Of a stretch of 22,753 nucleotides of DNA, positions 1-5,937 are shown in pieces. This DNA is from a virus. Position numbers and translations under genes: made by a program. The notes beneath the pieces were generated by a model. That model searched no databases and had not been told where the DNA came from. It saw nothing but the letters and a program-made list of their open reading frames with translations. The stretch's first letter is position 1; each line of letters opens with the position of its first letter. The DNA lies in IMG/VR virus record IMGVR_UViG_3300044971_000758, positions 1 to 22,753 of that record. The stretch is one strand, 5' to 3'.

Positions 1-36
1 CCATATGTATAAATTGTATCAGATTCTACGGGAAAT

Positions 37-576
37 TCAATAGCCACTCTTTAGCTCCTTGATGCCGCGATCTAGGTTGTCTTGTCGCCATTGTAGGCGT
101 TGGATCTCTAGATCAATCTGAACACCCAAGTCTATGACCTTCGCCTCCCAGCGTTGGGCTTTTGCTCTCCATAGGTCGCGCTCTGCAATTAGCTTGGCCT
201 CACGCTCCGCGCTCATGCCGAGGAGCCTAGCTTGCTCTTCCCCTTCCTTGCGTTCCTCGTCGAGTTCGTTCCTCACATCATTGAGCTGCCGCTCTTGGAG
301 TTTGAAAAGGTCACGCCGAAATTCTAAATCTGCACGAACCTCGTCGCGTTCGACTTGGATCTTGTCCGCTAGTTCCACCGCGCACTTCCACCTGTCCTCC
401 CAGCCTGTGATAGCCCCACGATGGAGTTTGGCTTCCTCCTCCATGTCGCCAATGGCCATCAGCACATCGTCGATAGCTTCTCCGATTTCCCGTGGGTCTG
501 GTTGATCCATGTCCTCATTGCCCTTGCGCCACAGGTTATAATCACGCAGGACTTGGATTGCTTTTTCTGTTTTCAT
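37..576 (-). CDS. Coiled-coil phage protein, unknown function
   Basis: A 179-aa, highly charged protein dominated by Glu, Arg, Lys, Leu and Gln. From about residue 40 to the end it reads as a nearly continuous coiled coil, with no signal peptide and no Cys cluster. I do not recognise a family. The ATG overlaps the stop of the upstream gene as ATGA (573-576), which supports this start and implies translational coupling. It is the most distal gene of the leftward block seen here; the stop lies 36 bases from the window edge, so further genes may follow. A structural or scaffold-like role would be a guess. Confidence 0.8.
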   Translation of the reverse strand: MKTEKAIQVLRDYNLWRKGNEDMDQPDPREIGEAIDDVLMAIGDMEEEAKLHRGAITGWEDRWKCAVELADKIQVERDEVRADLEFRRDLFKLQERQLNDVRNELDEERKEGEEQARLLGMSAEREAKLIAERDLWRAKAQRWEAKVIDLGVQIDLEIQRLQWRQDNLDRGIKELKSGY

Positions 577-809
577 AGCTTCTCCTCCAGCTTCTCGATT
601 TCCTGGATGATCTTATCAATGGCGTTCTCAACGAATGGCCATTCCTCAACATTGAACTTAATGGATTGCTCATCCCCCACTTCAGGAAATTGCTTTATCT
701 CAATAAATGGCCCAGCCGCTTCATCCACAATGCTGATTTCAGTAGCTTGATAGCTGAAGATTGGTTCGCCTTTTGGTAATACTGTTATCCTTGATGTTAT
801 CGTTTTCAT
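573..809 (-). CDS. Small acidic hypothetical phage protein
   Basis: A 78-aa protein starting MKTITSRI and ending in a Glu/Lys-rich helix (EIEKLEEKL). The reading frame stays open upstream to a TTG at 857, but that codon sits inside a stem-loop (831-874) and has no SD. I therefore prefer the ATG at 809, which has AAGGTGG about 14 bases upstream. The stop overlaps the next gene's start as ATGA. No domain is recognised; the middle (residues about 20-50) looks like beta strands and the C-terminus is helical. Confidence 0.7.
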   Translation of the reverse strand: MKTITSRITVLPKGEPIFSYQATEISIVDEAAGPFIEIKQFPEVGDEQSIKFNVEEWPFVENAIDKIIQEIEKLEEKL

Positions 810-830
810 AGTTGTTAAAGGTTCCACCTT

Positions 831-874
831 GCCGGTCGCTGGGTGGTGCAGCGACAATGAACTAGGCTACCGGC
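831..874 (-). other. Stem-loop in the leader of the 573-809 gene
   Basis: A perfect 7-bp stem, GTCGCTG (835-841) with CAGCGAC (849-855), closes a 7-base loop. It is framed by an outer GCCG (831-834) that can pair with CGGC (871-874). It lies between the HTH gene (888-1082) and the 573-809 gene. It could be a leader structure, a processing site or an attenuator. There is no U-tract, so a simple intrinsic terminator is unlikely. Confidence 0.45.
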
Positions 875-887
875 ATACCCGATTGTT

Positions 888-1082
888 TCAGGCGGCAAGA
901 CGATAGCGAGCAAAGATCTTGCCGTTTTGCTTTACGCTGTCCGTAAGGATCGGGAACCCCGCATTGCGAAGCTCGTTGATCCGTGCCGATAGCCTCATAC
1001 ATCCCCATTTGTTAAGGGCTTGCAGGGCGGTGATGGTCTTCCCCTTGAGGAGCCATGATTCTAGTTTGTGTGATACGCTCAT
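888..1082 (-). CDS. HTH_39-like small DNA-binding protein
   Basis: A 64-aa protein matching the pattern of the phage/prophage HTH_39 family: an N-terminal helix, 'ITALQALNKWGCMRLSARI' (first helices), 'NELRNAGFPI' (recognition region), then a beta wing ending 'IFARYRL'. It covers essentially the whole domain and nothing else. The family is presumed to bind DNA as a small winged helix; its targets are unknown. It starts 4 bases after the upstream gene's stop. The family assignment is from memory of the pattern. Confidence 0.75.
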   Translation of the reverse strand: MSVSHKLESWLLKGKTITALQALNKWGCMRLSARINELRNAGFPILTDSVKQNGKIFARYRLAA

Positions 1083-1086
1083 AGTA

Positions 1087-1269
1087 TTAGTCTAGTCTTG
1101 GTACTTCAAACTCGAACTTGTCATCAAGTTCCGTCATAATTGCCGAGTGAATCTCGCTTTCCAGCAAGTCCTCGGATGGTTCGTCGGTGTGTTTATGGGC
1201 GCGTCGAATCCCATAACGAATCCCGTTTTCGATGCATTCTCTGATGATGTTATACATTCTCGGTTTCAT
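1087..1269 (-). CDS. Hypothetical phage protein, 60 aa
   Basis: A 60-aa, mostly helical and charged protein: a basic N-terminal half (IRECIENGIRYGIRRAHKH) followed by an acidic C-terminal half. No family is recognised. The ATG is preceded by an SD-less leader rich in CAA (AACAACAAACAACAATAAAG), the typical leader style of this leftward block. It lies 22 bases downstream of the zinc-finger gene and 4 bases upstream of the HTH_39-like gene. Confidence 0.7.
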   Translation of the reverse strand: MKPRMYNIIRECIENGIRYGIRRAHKHTDEPSEDLLESEIHSAIMTELDDKFEFEVPRLD

Positions 1270-1291
1270 GGCTTTATTGTTGTTTGTTGTT

Positions 1292-1594
1292 TCAGAACGG
1301 TTTAGAATGCTCTCTCAAGGATTCCTCTGCCGTTAAGACCTGTCTGACTGCGCTCACGAAGGATCTAGCATCCTCCTGCGATGTCAACTTGGAAAGTTCA
1401 CTTTCTAGGCAATAGATACATTCCCTGCCGCCCCGTGCTTGATTGCCGCATCCATTGCAGCATACGGAGAATGTCGATGGCCACCTTGGATTCTGATACC
1501 AGATGTCTGCGATGAGGTTCTCAATCTCTTGATACTTCTTCATGTTTTCTAGATACTTATTCCTGTGGCCCATCGTCATTCCGTCAATGATCAT
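1292..1594 (-). CDS. Zinc-finger-like hypothetical protein
   Basis: A 100-aa protein with a CxxC...CxxC pair (CNGC and CIYC, separated by GNQARGGRE) near residues 45-64, a probable zinc ribbon. Helices on both sides suggest a small nucleic-acid or protein-binding adaptor. The start at 1594 is favoured over the internal Met6 and Met8 because AAAGGA lies about 7 bases upstream, one of few clear SD sites here. That motif also forms the last codons of the upstream gene, which ends 5 bases before this start. Function unknown. Confidence 0.75.
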   Translation of the reverse strand: MIIDGMTMGHRNKYLENMKKYQEIENLIADIWYQNPRWPSTFSVCCNGCGNQARGGRECIYCLESELSKLTSQEDARSFVSAVRQVLTAEESLREHSKPF

Positions 1595-1598
1595 GGCT

Positions 1599-1901
1599 TC
1601 ATCCTTTCACTGCGGCGAGTGCTTCTCTGGCGATGTTGGCAACTGTGTCTCGTAGAATTGGTTGATAATGACCGCCGTGCGTCATGAGATGCCGCAAAGC
1701 CTCCGCCAGCCTGTCGCGTTGCTCGCGTAGTTCTCGGCACACGGAGGACATCCTCCATTGCTCGCGTTCCTCAAGTAGCCTGTCGCGCTGCTCGCGTAGC
1801 TCGTAGACCTCCCTCGGTGTCCAGTCCACATCGCATCCGCATTCTGCCTCGCTGTGGGCGTGACATTCGCAGCCTTGTCCGGGTATGTAGTTCTCTTTCA
1901 T
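1599..1901 (-). CDS. Cys/His-rich coiled-coil hypothetical protein
   Basis: A 100-aa protein from the ATG at 1901 (MKENYIPGQG). The frame is open to 1940, but that extension overlaps the XapX-like gene. The N-terminus has a Cys/His cluster (GCECHAHSEAECGCD), possibly metal-binding, followed by a coiled coil that contains ELREQRDRL twice. The repeat is also visible in DNA: 1708-1733 and 1777-1802 match at 24 of 26 bases, 69 bases (23 codons) apart, so an internal duplication lengthened the coil. Its ATG overlaps a fossil TGA of a ruvC-like 3' end. Confidence 0.75.
   Translation of the reverse strand: MKENYIPGQGCECHAHSEAECGCDVDWTPREVYELREQRDRLLEEREQWRMSSVCRELREQRDRLAEALRHLMTHGGHYQPILRDTVANIAREALAAVKG
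1708..1802 (-). repeat. Internal direct repeat encoding ELREQRDRL twice
   Basis: Two copies of a 26-base unit (1708-1733 and 1777-1802, two mismatches, both C/T) sit in frame in the coiled-coil gene. The spacing of 69 bases equals 23 residues, so the copies extend the coil without breaking the frame. Confidence 0.8.
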
Positions 1902-1926
1902 TGTTTTGTTCCGTATAGTGCTATGA
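1900..1926 (-). pseudogene. Fossil 3' end of a ruvC-like gene (IALYGTKQ-stop)
   Basis: Read on the minus strand this stretch gives IALYGTKQ followed by TGA, the same last eight residues and stop position as the intact RuvC-like gene at 2757. Bases 1908-1926 are identical to 2767-2785 (19 bp). Beyond that the match continues with synonymous third-position changes only (ACA/ACC, AAA/AAG, CAA/CAG) and a TGA/TAA stop swap. This looks like a diverged second copy of the resolvase's end left upstream of the 1901 gene. It overlaps the stop codon of the XapX-like gene. Confidence 0.7.
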
Positions 1927-2061
1927 AATGGTGTATCCAAACCATAAAGCGGCGATCATTGCTACCCCGACGAAGGATATCGGGCCTGGGAGTGGTATCC
2001 CGAACCTTTTGCAAGCAATGCCTATAGCAAGGCAAATCAAGAATCCAATTACAATTTTCAT
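1921..2061 (-). CDS. XapX/DUF1427-like small membrane protein
   Basis: A 46-aa protein with two hydrophobic segments (residues about 3-16 and 28-43) separated by KRFGIPLPGP. The arrangement helix, short loop with 'P.PGP', helix, terminal 'GY' matches the XapX domain (DUF1427), a small two-helix membrane family of unknown role. The ATG overlaps the TGA of the transglycosylase-like gene as ATGA (2058-2061), implying coupled translation. The stop (1921-1923) falls in the repeated ruvC-end sequence. Existence is well supported by the overlap; the family name is moderately supported. Confidence 0.7.
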   Translation of the reverse strand: MKIVIGFLICLAIGIACKRFGIPLPGPISFVGVAMIAALWFGYTIS

Positions 2062-2750
2062 AGTATAGCCTCCATTATCATTTGTTTTCTTCCTCTTCCG
2101 TTTGAAATATTTAAGTAGTGTTCAAGCTCGACTAGCCTTTCTTCTCCGCCCCTCATCCAACCAGTCCCGTCACACGATACGGCTCCAGCGTCATCGGCCA
2201 TCCATAGCAATCTTTCGGAGTTAACCCTAGCAACATGGACTCTCTTGAAGTTGTCCGTCCACTCTCGCAGGTTCCTCCACTTCCATTCCGTAGACCCACC
2301 GACAAAAACAACATCGGCATCAGATGGCACGTCCTCCTTGGTCATCCCGTCTTGAACGGCAAATGCAAGATCGGTATGCGGAAGCACCGACTTGATTTTT
2401 GGAACCCATTCAGCCCACTTCTCAATGGTGGCCTCTCGATTTGTCACTACATCGGGAACCACAACCCAAAGTGGATAATGGCTTTTTCTAGCCCTCTCTA
2501 GCAATGACATGAACGCCCCTTCGTCCCACTCGGTCTTGTTCTTCCATGCCCCGAATGCCCCGTTGTCAAGGGCGTATGGCATCCAGGATGGTGGTTGTCT
2601 CCAACCATCTGGTGATATTAGCCAACCGAGCCGACTTGGAAACATTCCTACAAGCCGCCCAACCGCGAGTCCAGATGAATTTGACGGCATTACCATCATC
2701 TTTGGTTTGGATGTCCCTATAACTTCCCAGCTGTCTGCGTTTAGTGGCAT
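2058..2750 (-). CDS. TGT/DpdA-like base transglycosylase
   Basis: A 230-aa protein whose motif order follows the tRNA-guanine transglycosylase fold: ALDNGAF (D62, equivalent to the substrate-binding Asp of DSGGF in TGT), VVPD (99-100), AVQDG (132-135, like VQGG), VFVGGSTEWK (149-157) and SCDGTGW (D194, position of the catalytic Asp in FDCVxPTR). It is shorter than cellular TGT (about 370 aa) and lacks the zinc-binding C-terminus, as expected for phage DpdA-type enzymes that place 7-deazaguanines in DNA. No preQ0/preQ1 synthesis gene (folE, queC, queD, queE) is visible here, so precursor would have to come from the host or elsewhere. A tRNA substrate is not excluded. Confidence 0.65.
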   Translation of the reverse strand: MPLNADSWEVIGTSKPKMMVMPSNSSGLAVGRLVGMFPSRLGWLISPDGWRQPPSWMPYALDNGAFGAWKNKTEWDEGAFMSLLERARKSHYPLWVVVPDVVTNREATIEKWAEWVPKIKSVLPHTDLAFAVQDGMTKEDVPSDADVVFVGGSTEWKWRNLREWTDNFKRVHVARVNSERLLWMADDAGAVSCDGTGWMRGGEERLVELEHYLNISNGRGRKQMIMEAIL

Positions 2751-2756
2751 GTTGTT

Positions 2757-3206
2757 TTACTGCTTGGTTCCGTATAGTGCTATGAGTAATGCGTCCGCCG
2801 TAGCGTGAATAACCTTCTTGTCTGGGAATAGCTCTTGGGCCTTCGCCTTGGAAATGTTCTTGTCCCCCTTCGTCATGCAACCCATAGCCTTCTGCCATAC
2901 TTGTGGGCGCACACGCTCGAATGGTATCCCTGCGGCTGTAAGTGCCATCTCTAGGTTGCCGTAGCCTCGGCCAAAGCTGAACGCTGATACCACGCCCATC
3001 TGCGGACTGGAGGACACTTGCTCGATGTACGCCTTGTACTTGCGCCCGTCAATCGCTGACCTTGGGAAGTTGGTAATGTCGCGAATAAGCTCCCACAAGT
3101 CCTGCAAGGTGTCTGGCATCTTCTCGACGCAAGACTTCCCTCGCTCGTCAATCCATGCGATTGCGCCACTTGCGCCGACATCAATTCCTATGGTGATTCT
3201 ACTCAT
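2757..3206 (-). CDS. RuvC-like Holliday junction resolvase
   Basis: A 149-aa RNase H-fold protein. Visible acidic residues are D9 in the first strand (TIGIDVGASGAIAW), E62 (AYIEQV), and H134/D138 in the C-terminal helix (HATADALLIALYG), the RuvC-type arrangement. The central WQKAMG and KAKAQELFP segments are typical of phage RuvC-like resolvases. It would cut branched DNA produced by the RecT/exonuclease system or before packaging. Length is slightly below cellular RuvC (about 170). The start overlaps the upstream gene's stop by 8 bases. The last codons carry the 19-bp sequence duplicated at 1908. Confidence 0.88.
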   Translation of the reverse strand: MSRITIGIDVGASGAIAWIDERGKSCVEKMPDTLQDLWELIRDITNFPRSAIDGRKYKAYIEQVSSSPQMGVVSAFSFGRGYGNLEMALTAAGIPFERVRPQVWQKAMGCMTKGDKNISKAKAQELFPDKKVIHATADALLIALYGTKQ

Positions 3207-3405
3207 TCCACAATTTCAGTTTCAACTTCTTTGCTAGTCCTATCACAGCATCCACCTCTGTCTCGTCGGAGTTGTTGAAGCGGGTTTCAGTCTTGTACGC
3301 CACCCATTTCCCATCGTCGCGGCGCATTGTTTTGATTCCCTTCTTCTCCTGCCACTTGAGGCGAGGTGAAAGCTCTTCTGGTAGGTCGTTAAATAGCAAC
3401 TCCAT
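3199..3405 (-). CDS. Small basic hypothetical protein
   Basis: A 68-aa protein (MELLFNDLPEELSPRLKWQEKKG...) with a beta-rich middle containing MRRDDGKWVAYKTET and a Lys-rich helix at the C-terminus. It resembles small phage proteins found near recombination genes, but I cannot name a family. It overlaps the RuvC-like start by 8 bases and is itself overlapped by the preceding 52-aa gene by 17 bases, so it sits in a tightly coupled run. Confidence 0.75.
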   Translation of the reverse strand: MELLFNDLPEELSPRLKWQEKKGIKTMRRDDGKWVAYKTETRFNNSDETEVDAVIGLAKKLKLKLWNE

Positions 3406-3547
3406 AGTTCTTGGCTAGGCGTTTGAGAGCTTCCATTAGTCCGCTCCTGCGATGCTTGGGCGATGCCAAGGCAGACATGAGGGACACGGTTAAATGCGGA
3501 TCGCTGCCAATGGCGCGAACTGGTTTGTAGATTTGTTTTAGTTTCAT
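3389..3547 (-). CDS. 52-aa basic hypothetical protein
   Basis: A small gene: ATG at 3547, TAA at 3389-3391, 52 aa, starting MKLKQIYKPVRAIGSDPHLT and ending LKRLAKNYGVAI. The Lys/Arg-rich C-terminal half is amphipathic and helical. Evidence for its being real is that it fills the 146-base gap between two genes, starts 5 bases after the upstream stop behind an A-rich leader (ATCAAAGAATAACATT), and overlaps the next gene by 17 bases. No function is recognised. Confidence 0.6.
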   Translation of the reverse strand: MKLKQIYKPVRAIGSDPHLTVSLMSALASPKHRRSGLMEALKRLAKNYGVAI

Positions 3548-3551
3548 AATG

Positions 3552-3758
3552 TTATTCTTTGATCGTGTTTAGTTCTTTTTTGTGTCTCCAGACTTCAAGC
3601 CCTCTGCCAGTATCAACAAGGGAGAAATTGCATCCCCTCATGTCACGCAGGACGGTGCGAAGCCATCTCATTTCGTGTTCGTAGTCTTCTCTGTACGGGC
3701 GAGTAAGAGGGACATGACCCAGCTTCTGCGCCTCCATTGGTGTCAACATTTCAATCAT
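3552..3758 (-). CDS. Hypothetical protein, 68 aa
   Basis: The protein from the ATG at 3758 (MIEMLTPMEAQKLGHVPLTR...) is 68 aa, helical in the middle (EDYEHEMRWLRTVLRDM) with a short beta C-terminus (FSLVDTGRGLEVWRH). The frame is open to a GTG at 3821, but that extra N-terminus (FSYPLGPRVHRRANHFP) does not look protein-like and would overlap a small ORF at 3764-3847. Met25 and Met29 are further start options. Function unknown. Confidence 0.65.
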   Translation of the reverse strand: MIEMLTPMEAQKLGHVPLTRPYREDYEHEMRWLRTVLRDMRGCNFSLVDTGRGLEVWRHKKELNTIKE

Positions 3759-3763
3759 AAGTA

Positions 3764-3847
3764 TTATCGGAAAGTGGTTTGCCCTGCGATGAACCCTCGG
3801 GCCAAGGGGATATGAGAACACTTGTCATCGCTCAACTTATCACCCAT
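3764..3847 (-). CDS. Possible 27-aa microprotein
   Basis: A 28-codon ORF (ATG at 3847, TAA at 3764-3766) fits between the SSB-like stop (3859) and the 3758 start, leaving gaps of 11 and 5 bases. It encodes MGDKLSDDKCSHIPLARGFI plus seven residues. The fit to the gap is the only support; no family is recognised and it may be chance. Confidence 0.3.
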   Translation of the reverse strand: MGDKLSDDKCSHIPLARGFIAGQTTFR

Positions 3848-3858
3848 CAAAAAGGAAC

Positions 3859-4167
3859 TCAGAAGGGTATGCTATCGCTATCATCATCATCCCACTTGTC
3901 TGGATGAAGAGTTGCCTTGATTACGCTTGGCTTCTGTGCCTCCCAGTCAACAATCTTGCAGTTGCCGAGGATCGGGCCTTTCTCTCCTGTGGCTTTGCGC
4001 TCCTTGCTGATCTTCTGGACTACGAAACCATCGTATCCGTACTTGTCCTTCTCTTCACGAATCAGAACCGTGACGGAGAGGTATTTCTTCCCGTTCTTCG
4101 GTGACTCGTAGAGAGCTGTCTTATCGATCTTCGTTGTGTCCAGGCTAATGTCTATTGTTTGCTTCAT
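3859..4167 (-). CDS. Single-stranded DNA-binding protein-like (SSB)
   Basis: A 102-aa protein with a beta-rich body (YLSVTVLIREEKDKYGYDGF) and an acidic tail DDDDSDSIPF, the hallmark tip of SSB proteins that recruits repair enzymes. It is shorter than E. coli SSB (178 aa), having almost no linker between OB-like body and tail. The body alone would not identify it; the tail and the position directly downstream of RecT and the exonuclease do. It probably coats ssDNA and feeds the RecT step. The leader is A/C-rich with no SD (AAATAACAATACGCC before ATG). Confidence 0.75.
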   Translation of the reverse strand: MKQTIDISLDTTKIDKTALYESPKNGKKYLSVTVLIREEKDKYGYDGFVVQKISKERKATGEKGPILGNCKIVDWEAQKPSVIKATLHPDKWDDDDSDSIPF

Positions 4168-4176
4168 GGCGTATTG

Positions 4177-4986
4177 TTATTTGATTGCCCACTTGGGGAA
4201 TGAGAGTTCTTGGATTCCTTCAACTGCCTTGGGGAAATACTTCTCCGAGACGCATTTCTGGTATTTGGCTATGGCGTTCATGTACCCGATTCTCCCTTGT
4301 TCGATGAAATCACCGGACAGGTTGACGATTGCGGTTTCATAAGGCGCAGATGTTTCGACAAAGGCAAGCACAAAATTCGTGCGCTCCAGCCCCGTGGCGG
4401 CGTTGAACAGGTCGAGGTAGAGGGCGGCTTGCCAATGGTAGCCTCGGCGCACCACAAGGGACGCTAGGTCGTCAGCCTTGCCGATGCTGGAGGTTGTCTT
4501 GATGTCCACCAAGTCATCCCCTGCCTGTGGCACTAGGTCAATCATCCCGCGCACCTTGGTTTCCCCGATCTGCGAGTAGACTGCAACCTCGGTCTTGTAG
4601 CCAGAGACAAATAGCGGCTGAAGGTCAAGGTCATTGAGGATCGACTCCGCGCATTCGTTTGCGGCGTTGAGTTGGGATTGCGTGATGCAGACCTTACCCT
4701 GTGCCACCATCGAATCCCGCCATTCCTGTGCCGCTTTGGTACGGAATGAGTCGTATTCGCTCACGGCATAGGTTTCGGCGTACTCGGTGGGCGTGAGAGC
4801 AAGGCAATGCACAAGGCTTCCAAACTCCATCGCCGGCGTTGTCTCCTTCGGGCCGCTGTGGAACCATTTCCATGGACTTTGATCGAAGTCCCAGAGCATC
4901 GATTTGGAGACATATCCGCCCAAGTTGGAGGGGCTTGCGCCCCCCTCGTAATACTTGCGCCCTAGGTTGTAGACTAGCTCACTCAT
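4177..4986 (-). CDS. RecE/lambda-exonuclease-like PD-(D/E)XK nuclease
   Basis: A 269-aa protein matching the DUF3799/RecE-type nuclease: SKSMLWDFDQSPWKWF near residues 27-42, MEFGSLVHCLALTP (53-66), then the catalytic core RGMIDLVP...LVDIKTTSS (Asp, then Asp-x-Lys; residues about 144-167), and YHWQAALYLDLF, the QxxxY-like helix. The family degrades one strand of dsDNA 5'-3' to make tails for RecT. The gene directly follows recT and overlaps it as ATGA (4983-4986), so the pair would be made together. Length is in the usual range for the stand-alone nuclease domain. Confidence 0.88.
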   Translation of the reverse strand: MSELVYNLGRKYYEGGASPSNLGGYVSKSMLWDFDQSPWKWFHSGPKETTPAMEFGSLVHCLALTPTEYAETYAVSEYDSFRTKAAQEWRDSMVAQGKVCITQSQLNAANECAESILNDLDLQPLFVSGYKTEVAVYSQIGETKVRGMIDLVPQAGDDLVDIKTTSSIGKADDLASLVVRRGYHWQAALYLDLFNAATGLERTNFVLAFVETSAPYETAIVNLSGDFIEQGRIGYMNAIAKYQKCVSEKYFPKAVEGIQELSFPKWAIK

Positions 4987-5753
4987 GGTTCTACCTCCTT
5001 GGCCATGTTCTGAAACGCTTCTGCGATCTTGTCAGCGTGGGGTTTCGTGTTCCCCTTGGGCTTGTCCTCGACAACCTGCGCCTCGACAACCTCAACGGGT
5101 TCTGGCTCGGGTTCTGGTTCAGCCACGAATGGGTTCGCCCTCGGGGTCACATTGCGCGGCGGTTCTGCAAAGTCTCGCACCTCGTCCTGCGTGTACATGC
5201 CCAGCGACATATCAGAGGCGTAGGCACGGCTCCAGAATGAAGCGGCACGATAGCGCAACATCTGACCAGGCATCGTAAGCCACTTGCTTCCGTTCTTTGT
5301 TGACCAGCCTTCTTTCTTGGCCATCTCCAGCGTGATGCGCTCGCCCTTGAGTTCCTCACCCGTTGCCATGTCCCGTGCCACGGCGTAGCACCATGTTGGA
5401 GTTTCGTCGGAGTCGAACACGAAGCGCAGGGGCGAGAACTTCCCGCTTGCGTTTACCATGCCGATCAGCGCGGTGGCAGACCATGACGGCCTCCCGTGAA
5501 TGATCGCCAGATTCTGGCAGACCATCAGAGGGTCGAGCCTTGTGCGTTTTGCCACATTCAAGGCAATCGCGCAGTTTGCTACATTGCCAGCAAAGTCCTT
5601 GGGAACTAGGGTTGACTTTGAGAGCATCATCGCTTGCCGTTGCACAAGCTCGAATGCTTGTGTTTCAGCCGCGACTTGCGCCAGAATGCCCGTGTTTTGC
5701 GGTTCGTGCGCCGCAATCGCTTCAGTTTGTGGTTGTGTCTGTTGTGTTTCCAT
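4983..5753 (-). CDS. recT: RecT-family single-strand annealing protein
   Basis: A 256-aa protein with the RecT core: NCAIALNVAKRTRLDPLMV, NLAIIHGRPSWSATALIGMV, and the diagnostic MLRYRAASFWSRAYASDM followed by SLGMYTQDEV. The C-terminus is a disordered acidic stretch with repeated Pro-Glu (residues about 212-235), probably a partner-binding tail. RecT anneals complementary ssDNA made by the neighbouring exonuclease. It starts at an ATG behind an A-rich leader (AACTAAACAAAATCGACG) inside the last 32 bases of the HTH gene and overlaps the nuclease gene by 4 bases. Confidence 0.92.
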   Translation of the reverse strand: METQQTQPQTEAIAAHEPQNTGILAQVAAETQAFELVQRQAMMLSKSTLVPKDFAGNVANCAIALNVAKRTRLDPLMVCQNLAIIHGRPSWSATALIGMVNASGKFSPLRFVFDSDETPTWCYAVARDMATGEELKGERITLEMAKKEGWSTKNGSKWLTMPGQMLRYRAASFWSRAYASDMSLGMYTQDEVRDFAEPPRNVTPRANPFVAEPEPEPEPVEVVEAQVVEDKPKGNTKPHADKIAEAFQNMAKEVEP

Positions 5754-5937
5754 CGTCGATTTTGTTTAGTTCGTTTAGTTGTTTTGCGATGTGCGTCCCC
5801 ACCGCAACGGGGTCGAATAAGGGCATTCCTTCCCTCATTACATGTGGAATGTAGCCATCTGCGGCCCATAGGGCGACAACGGCTGGAGGCAGCTTCAAAT
5901 CATCTGCCATCTCATGCAAGCTAAATAATCTAATCAT
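5722..5937 (-). CDS. Small HTH/excisionase-like DNA-binding protein
   Basis: A 71-aa protein (MIRLFSLHEMADDLKLPPAV...) with a MerR/excisionase-like winged-helix pattern: LHEMADDLKLPPAVVALWAADGYIP, then LFDPVAVGTHI. The tail is Asp/Thr-rich. The frame is open to 6000, but the ATG at 5937 overlaps the DnaA-like gene's stop as ATGA, so that start is preferred. Its stop lies 32 bases inside recT. It could be a regulator or accessory replication factor; no integrase is present to make it a clear excisionase. Confidence 0.65.
   Translation of the reverse strand: MIRLFSLHEMADDLKLPPAVVALWAADGYIPHVMREGMPLFDPVAVGTHIAKQLNELNKIDDGNTTDTTTN

Larger units (their letters stand above)
1908..2785 (-). repeat. 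Direct repeats flanking the transglycosylase/XapX cassette
   Basis: An identical 19-bp sequence (GTTCCGTATAGTGCTATGA on the plus strand) occurs at 1908-1926 and 2767-2785, 859 bases apart. The right copy encodes the end of the intact RuvC-like protein; the left copy is the fossil end. Between them lie exactly the transglycosylase-like gene and the XapX-like gene, consistent with a two-gene insertion at the 3' end of ruvC. Confidence 0.75.

Noticed and set aside
134-505. A 123-aa Ser/Arg-rich plus-strand ORF
   Set aside because: Antisense shadow of the coiled-coil gene at 37-576; the Ser-rich composition is what the opposite strand of Glu/Arg codons gives.
573-857. TTG start at 857 for the 573-809 gene
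   Set aside because: No SD, and the codon lies inside a stem-loop; the ATG at 809 gives a more natural N-terminus.
1908-2785. The shared CACTATA-containing 19-mer as a T7-like RNA polymerase promoter
   Set aside because: It contains the T7-like CACTATA core, but only two copies exist, one is within the ruvC coding end, and synonymous changes continue beyond the identical part. Duplication of a gene end explains it better.
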